Shown: in pieces, positions 60,661 to 64,000 of the stretch
Layout of the letters: each line of letters begins with the position of its first letter
How positions within the stretch are numbered: position 1 is the stretch's first letter
Source: Cytophagales bacterium
GTDB lineage: Bacteria > Bacteroidota > Bacteroidia > Cytophagales > Cyclobacteriaceae
Length of the DNA stretch: 64,000 bases
Assembly (NCBI GenBank): GCA_020402945.1
Contig: JADBYQ010000007.1
Coordinates: 20,292-84,291 of the forward strand
Direction: 5' to 3'
The notes under the pieces: model-generated
Database searches by the model: none
Seen by the model: the letters and a program-made list of their open reading frames with translations, nothing else
Told to the model about the DNA's origin: nothing
Translations under genes and position numbers: made by a program

Positions 60661-62161
60661 GACAGTTTTCATTGTCGCCTGTTTTTTTTGTTTTGCGCTG
60701 CATGGGCAGGTTGAACAAACTGGGCGATGGGAAAAAGGCATGTTGACCGAAGACGATGAGACATATCGAATTGCAGTTGACAGTTTGGGGCTCACCGTAT
60801 ACAGTCAATTAAGCGGAAAAGAGTTTGATCAAATTGCATTGATTCGGCTCGACACTTCGTTACACCAAAAATGGGAAGGATATGTACCCATAGACCAAGG
60901 GTTTGTTATATCGCGCGCCATCACCCGCAAGAACATTCTCTATTTGTTGTTGCGTAATCCTCGTCTTGCTGGTTTTTTGTTAATTGATCTCAACATTAAT
61001 TCTGGTGTTTATAATACGCACGTCATCAAAAATGCAATTCCATTTTTGCCCACAGAGTTCGCGGGTACAAACAATGCAGTCATGATTGGCGGGTACTACA
61101 ACTACAGGCCGCTTGTGCTGCACTATTCGCTAAAGCTTCAGAAATCGAAAGTCCTTCCCGGTTTTTTTAATGAACCTGGCGAGCTCACCCAAATGAAAGT
61201 AACCGAAGATGGATCTATTGACATCATTGTGAGTGCAAAGAATTATGAAAAGCGGAATAGTTTGTGGATTAGAAACTACAATGCCGAAGGAGAGTTGATC
61301 AAGACCACCGTGCTGGAGTCGCGCGAAAAAAGAAACCTGATTTTCGGAAGGTCGATCAAAATGCCAAACAATGAGCAAGTCGTGGCCGGTGTCTATGGAC
61401 GAAATACCGAATACTCGCGTGGCATATTTATAGCAACTATTAGTCCGTATGGCGAATACACCATACGGTATTACAACTTTGCAGACCTCCAAAATTTCTT
61501 TCACTATCTACGTGCCAACCAAGAACGCAGAATAAAAAACCGTATCGAGCGGAGAAGGGTAAAAGGAAAAAATACGAAGTTCAATTATCGACTGTTGGTG
61601 CAGGAGTTGATTCCCTATAAAGATCAATTTGTGATGCTCGGTGAGGCTTTCTACCCTCGGTATATTTATCAGAGTCGGCCAGGGGGTTCATTTAATAACA
61701 ACTTTGGCCAAAGTTATGCTGGTGGATCTGGCTATCGGACAGATTACATTTTCGATGGCTATCAGTATACCCATGCTGTTGTTATAGGTTTCGATGCGAG
61801 TGGAAAAGTGAGGTGGGATAATAGCTTTGAAATTAACGATGTGAAATCTTTTCAACTGGAACAGTTTGTGAAAATTGCCCCTGGTGACGACCACATCGAT
61901 TTAATTTACCTGTTTGAAAACCTGATTCGCACCAAAGTGATCAAGGACAATCAAGTGCTTGAAGGAAAGGCTTCCAATGAACTGAAACTATTTAGCGATA
62001 TGGGTGTAACCACCAAGGAAGACGCAAAAAAAAACCATTTGGATTACTGGTACAATAAGCATTTGATTGCCTCGGGCGTCCAAACTATCCGCAAATCAAA
62101 AGAAAGACGTGAAGAGCCATTTAAAAAAGTGTTCTTTATCAACAAGATCAGGTATCGCTGA
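60653..62161 (+). CDS. Secreted protein of unknown function, paralogue 2
   Basis: A 502-residue paralogue of the preceding protein with the same ordering of beta-hairpins (AFTHVIKNAIPFL-like strands, ILSGG..., MIGGYYNYRPLVLHYSL) and a matching C-terminus. The signal is NKTVFIVACFFCFALHGQ. The start appears to be a TTG at 60653 overlapping the previous stop by 8 bp, so translation is probably coupled; no ATG lies near. A Gly/Tyr/Asn-rich loop (RPGGSFNNNFGQSYAGGSGY) sits where paralogue 1 has its Tyr/Pro loop. The two arose by tandem duplication. Confidence 0.75.
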   Translation: MNKTVFIVACFFCFALHGQVEQTGRWEKGMLTEDDETYRIAVDSLGLTVYSQLSGKEFDQIALIRLDTSLHQKWEGYVPIDQGFVISRAITRKNILYLLLRNPRLAGFLLIDLNINSGVYNTHVIKNAIPFLPTEFAGTNNAVMIGGYYNYRPLVLHYSLKLQKSKVLPGFFNEPGELTQMKVTEDGSIDIIVSAKNYEKRNSLWIRNYNAEGELIKTTVLESREKRNLIFGRSIKMPNNEQVVAGVYGRNTEYSRGIFIATISPYGEYTIRYYNFADLQNFFHYLRANQERRIKNRIERRRVKGKNTKFNYRLLVQELIPYKDQFVMLGEAFYPRYIYQSRPGGSFNNNFGQSYAGGSGYRTDYIFDGYQYTHAVVIGFDASGKVRWDNSFEINDVKSFQLEQFVKIAPGDDHIDLIYLFENLIRTKVIKDNQVLEGKASNELKLFSDMGVTTKEDAKKNHLDYWYNKHLIASGVQTIRKSKERREEPFKKVFFINKIRYR

Positions 62162-62181
62162 GATCCAATCGAAATCAGGAA

Positions 62182-62214
62182 ATTCGTACCTCTTATCTCG
62201 TAATTCGTACCTCG
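62182..62214. repeat. ATTCGTACCTC direct repeat
   Basis: ATTCGTACCTC occurs twice with a 10-bp spacer (starts at 62182 and 62203), 26-58 bp before pyrR. Similar ATTCGTA units are common between Bacteroidota genes. It could bear on pyrR-pyrB expression, but no attenuator or PyrR-binding loop was recognised here. Confidence 0.55.
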
Positions 62215-62239
62215 ATTTTACTTACCTTCGCGCAGGCGT

Positions 62240-62785
62240 ATGCAGAAAAAACTCGTACTCGATTCAAATCAACTGGATATCACCCTCGATCGCCTTTGCC
62301 AGCAACTCATTGAAGCTCATTCTCATTTTTCCGATTCTGTCATCTTAGGAATGCAGCCACGGGGCATTTTTTTGGCGGAGTTAATCCATGCAAAGCTCGA
62401 AAAACTAGTCAAGAAAAAGATTCCACTGGGATACTTGGATACTACCTTTCATCGCGATGATTTTAGGCGAAGGGAGATCCCGGCAAAGGCCAGTGAGACT
62501 CGGATCGATTTTGTAATTGAGGGCAAGAACGTGATCTTGATCGATGATGTACTTTTTACAGGTAGAACTGTGCGGGCCGCACTCGATGCGATGATCGCAT
62601 TTGGTCGCCCGTCCAAGGTGGAATTGTTAGTACTGGTAGATCGAAAATATACCCGCGACTTACCTATTTCTGCAGATTATGTCGGCCGCTATGTCGATAC
62701 GCTCGAATCTCAGCGTGTATTGGTAGAATTGGAAGCTCAAGGCCATCGCCAAAATAAAATCTGGTTGATCAACAAGGATAAATAA
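62240..62785 (+). CDS. pyrR: PyrR family uracil phosphoribosyltransferase/regulator
   Basis: A 181-residue type I phosphoribosyltransferase of the PyrR group. The PRPP motif is VILIDDVLFTGRTVRAALDA (residues ~96-115); SVILGMQPRGIFLAELI and LVDRKYTRDLPISADYVGR are PyrR-specific. PyrR makes UMP from uracil and, in Gram-positives, controls pyr operon attenuation by binding mRNA; the regulatory role is uncertain in Bacteroidota. It lies 1 bp before pyrB, so co-transcribed. Confidence 0.92.
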   Translation: MQKKLVLDSNQLDITLDRLCQQLIEAHSHFSDSVILGMQPRGIFLAELIHAKLEKLVKKKIPLGYLDTTFHRDDFRRREIPAKASETRIDFVIEGKNVILIDDVLFTGRTVRAALDAMIAFGRPSKVELLVLVDRKYTRDLPISADYVGRYVDTLESQRVLVELEAQGHRQNKIWLINKDK

Positions 62786-62786
62786 T

Positions 62787-63710
62787 ATGTCAAAGCTCAG
62801 TCAACGGCATCTGCTCGGAATCAAGAACCTTACTCGCCAAGACCTAGAGCTTATTTTTGAAACTGCCGACAACTTCAAGGACGTCATCAACCGACCCATC
62901 AAGAAAGTACCTTCACTACGGGACGTTACGATTGCTAATGTTTTTTTTGAAAATTCAACACGCACCAGGCTTTCGTTTGAACTGGCAGAAAAGCGCCTTT
63001 CTGCCGATGTCGTAAACTTTAGTACTTCCACAAGCTCTGTAAAAAAGGGAGAGACATTGTTGGATACGGTAAATAATATACTAGCCATGAAAGTGGACAT
63101 GGTGGTGATGCGACATGCCAGCGTGGGCGCTCCTCATTTTCTAGCAAAACACATCAAGGCAAACATCATCAACGCGGGCGATGGAACCCACGAACACCCT
63201 ACTCAGGCCTTGCTCGATAGTTTTTCAATCAGAGAAAAACTGGGTGCTGTGGAAGGAAAGAAAATTGCGATTATCGGTGACATTCTTCACTCACGAGTGG
63301 CACTGTCAAATATTTTCGCGCTGAAGAAACTGGGTGCAGAAGTAATGGTTTGCGGACCGCCTACCCTGCTTCCAAAATACATCTCTTCGTTGGGCGTAAT
63401 GGTGGAATGGGATGTCAAGAAAGCATTAGCCTGGTGTGATGTAGCTAATGTACTTCGTATCCAGCTAGAACGGCAACAGATTAAATATTTCCCGTCCCTT
63501 CGTGAATACTCGCTTTACTACGGGATCAATAAAAACATACTGGATGATTTAAAGAAAGAAATTGTGCTCATGCATCCGGGTCCTATCAATCGAGGCGTGG
63601 AGCTAACTAGTGACGCAGCCGATTCTCATCACTCAATCATCCTCGATCAAGTGGAAAACGGTGTAGCTATCCGAATGGCAGTGCTTTATCTTTTGGCAGG
63701 TGCTAACTAA
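62787..63710 (+). CDS. pyrB: Aspartate carbamoyltransferase catalytic chain
   Basis: A 307-residue ATCase that joins carbamoyl phosphate and aspartate, the committed step of pyrimidine synthesis. Visible motifs are ENSTRTRLSFELAEKRL (carbamoyl-phosphate loop), KGETLLDT, VMRHASVGAP, GDGTHEHPTQALLDSFSI and the C-terminal MHPGPINRGVEL. Length is standard for the catalytic chain, and no pyrI regulatory chain is nearby. It is co-transcribed with pyrR. Confidence 0.95.
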   Translation: MSKLSQRHLLGIKNLTRQDLELIFETADNFKDVINRPIKKVPSLRDVTIANVFFENSTRTRLSFELAEKRLSADVVNFSTSTSSVKKGETLLDTVNNILAMKVDMVVMRHASVGAPHFLAKHIKANIINAGDGTHEHPTQALLDSFSIREKLGAVEGKKIAIIGDILHSRVALSNIFALKKLGAEVMVCGPPTLLPKYISSLGVMVEWDVKKALAWCDVANVLRIQLERQQIKYFPSLREYSLYYGINKNILDDLKKEIVLMHPGPINRGVELTSDAADSHHSIILDQVENGVAIRMAVLYLLAGAN

Positions 63711-64000
63711 GTAACTTTCACTGGTGATCCTACAGGATGATCTTTCTCAAATTCTTTTACGACTCGCCCACCCCAAGTGCCTTGGAATCGCTTCCAAAGC
63801 CCTTCTCGATCTTTAATTGAAAACAAAGAGCGCTTGAAAACCAAATACAAATAGTACGGGTGTACGACAGTTTTGCTTAGGGTGGATAGCTCAATGGTGT
63901 ACTTTGTGCAACCTTTCCTGTTTTCCGCACTCGACGAAAAACATGATGTAAGTGGCTGATACTCAAATAGCGTTTTTTGAAATTGGGTGTTGCATGGCTA
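63707..64000 (-). other. Possible C-terminal coding fragment at the window end
   Basis: The minus strand stays open from a TAG at 63998-64000 down to the stop TAG at 63707, overlapping the pyrB stop by 4 bp. It reads QFQKTLFEYQPL, KGCTKYTIELSTLSKTVVH, PYYLYLVFKRSLFSIKD and WKRFQGTWGGRVVKEFEKDH. The sequence looks like a real soluble protein end, but no good start is present in 96 codons, so it may be a broken gene or one with a shift at the window edge. Confidence 0.35.

Noticed and set aside
62161..62240. PyrR attenuator before pyrR
   Set aside because: Only an 11-bp direct repeat is seen; no terminator/antiterminator pair.
1..64000. tRNA, rRNA or riboswitch genes
   Set aside because: No cloverleaf, rRNA core or known riboswitch pattern was recognised by eye; a covariance scan would be needed to exclude small RNAs.

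Overview
The window looks like the chromosome of a member of Bacteroidota, most likely order Cytophagales. Supporting signs are the family make-up (DHCW cupin, PD40/OmpA proteins, a phosphosulfolactate-synthase-like gene, a PyrR-PyrB pair), several -7 promoter elements of the Bacteroidota form TAnnTTTG, many Sec-signal proteins of unknown function, and short GC-rich palindromes of the kind scattered through Bacteroidota genomes. No rRNA, tRNA, CRISPR array, prophage or transposase gene was recognised.

Region 1 (1-11.6 kb) is housekeeping. It holds a cut-off CpsB/CapC-type tyrosine phosphatase, an SDR epimerase, a TPR protein, a ComA-family gene, a DUF368 membrane protein, aroE and uvrB on the plus strand. 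A peptidase S51 lipoprotein and aspS follow on the minus strand, then a small secreted protein and tadA. The aspS gene carries an in-frame GC-rich palindrome.

Region 2 (12.2-20.3 kb) is a type I restriction-modification operon in the order hsdM, hsdS, a small P-loop gene, hsdS/hsdR remnants, dinD, hsdR. Its most striking feature is a 0.45-kb segment inserted in frame in hsdR just before the helicase Walker A motif. The segment has inverted-repeat ends and encodes an intact-looking DUF559 (Vsr-like) nuclease domain. The same end sequence, without the nuclease, sits in frame in hsdM. This is the best candidate in the window for an undescribed system: a protein-coding, in-frame mobile palindromic element with its own endonuclease.

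Region 3 (20.3-31.1 kb) is accessory DNA in which every gene is on the plus strand. An acetamidase-like gene is flanked by direct repeats, followed by an AbiE toxin-antitoxin pair with a palindromic operator. Then comes a series of one- to three-gene units (AraC/VOC/TfoX-like, membrane proteins, histidine kinase, AraC/SDR) separated by 120-150 bp attC-like hairpin repeats. It resembles a chromosomal integron cassette array without an integrase in view. Two of the cassette genes are broken, one by a stop and one by a frameshift.

Region 4 (31.1-38 kb) is a minus-strand run: GNAT, ilvE, PaiB-like, DHCW cupin, PLP decarboxylase, two GNATs, PhzF-like, EamA transporter. Region 5 (38.2-48.9 kb) holds a three-gene secreted module (TPR-CHAT protease, PD40-OmpA protein, large unknown protein), then a MocR-type regulator with a palindromic operator whose half resembles DNA upstream of the CHAT gene, then superoxide dismutase. 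Region 6 (49-58.5 kb) contains decayed OmpA/SPOR-like and membrane-protein pseudogenes, a GT2, recQ, an enoyl-CoA hydratase, comEC, a ParDE-like toxin-antitoxin pair and a GT9. Region 7 (58.6-64 kb) has an EVE-domain protein, two tandem paralogous secreted proteins, and pyrR-pyrB.
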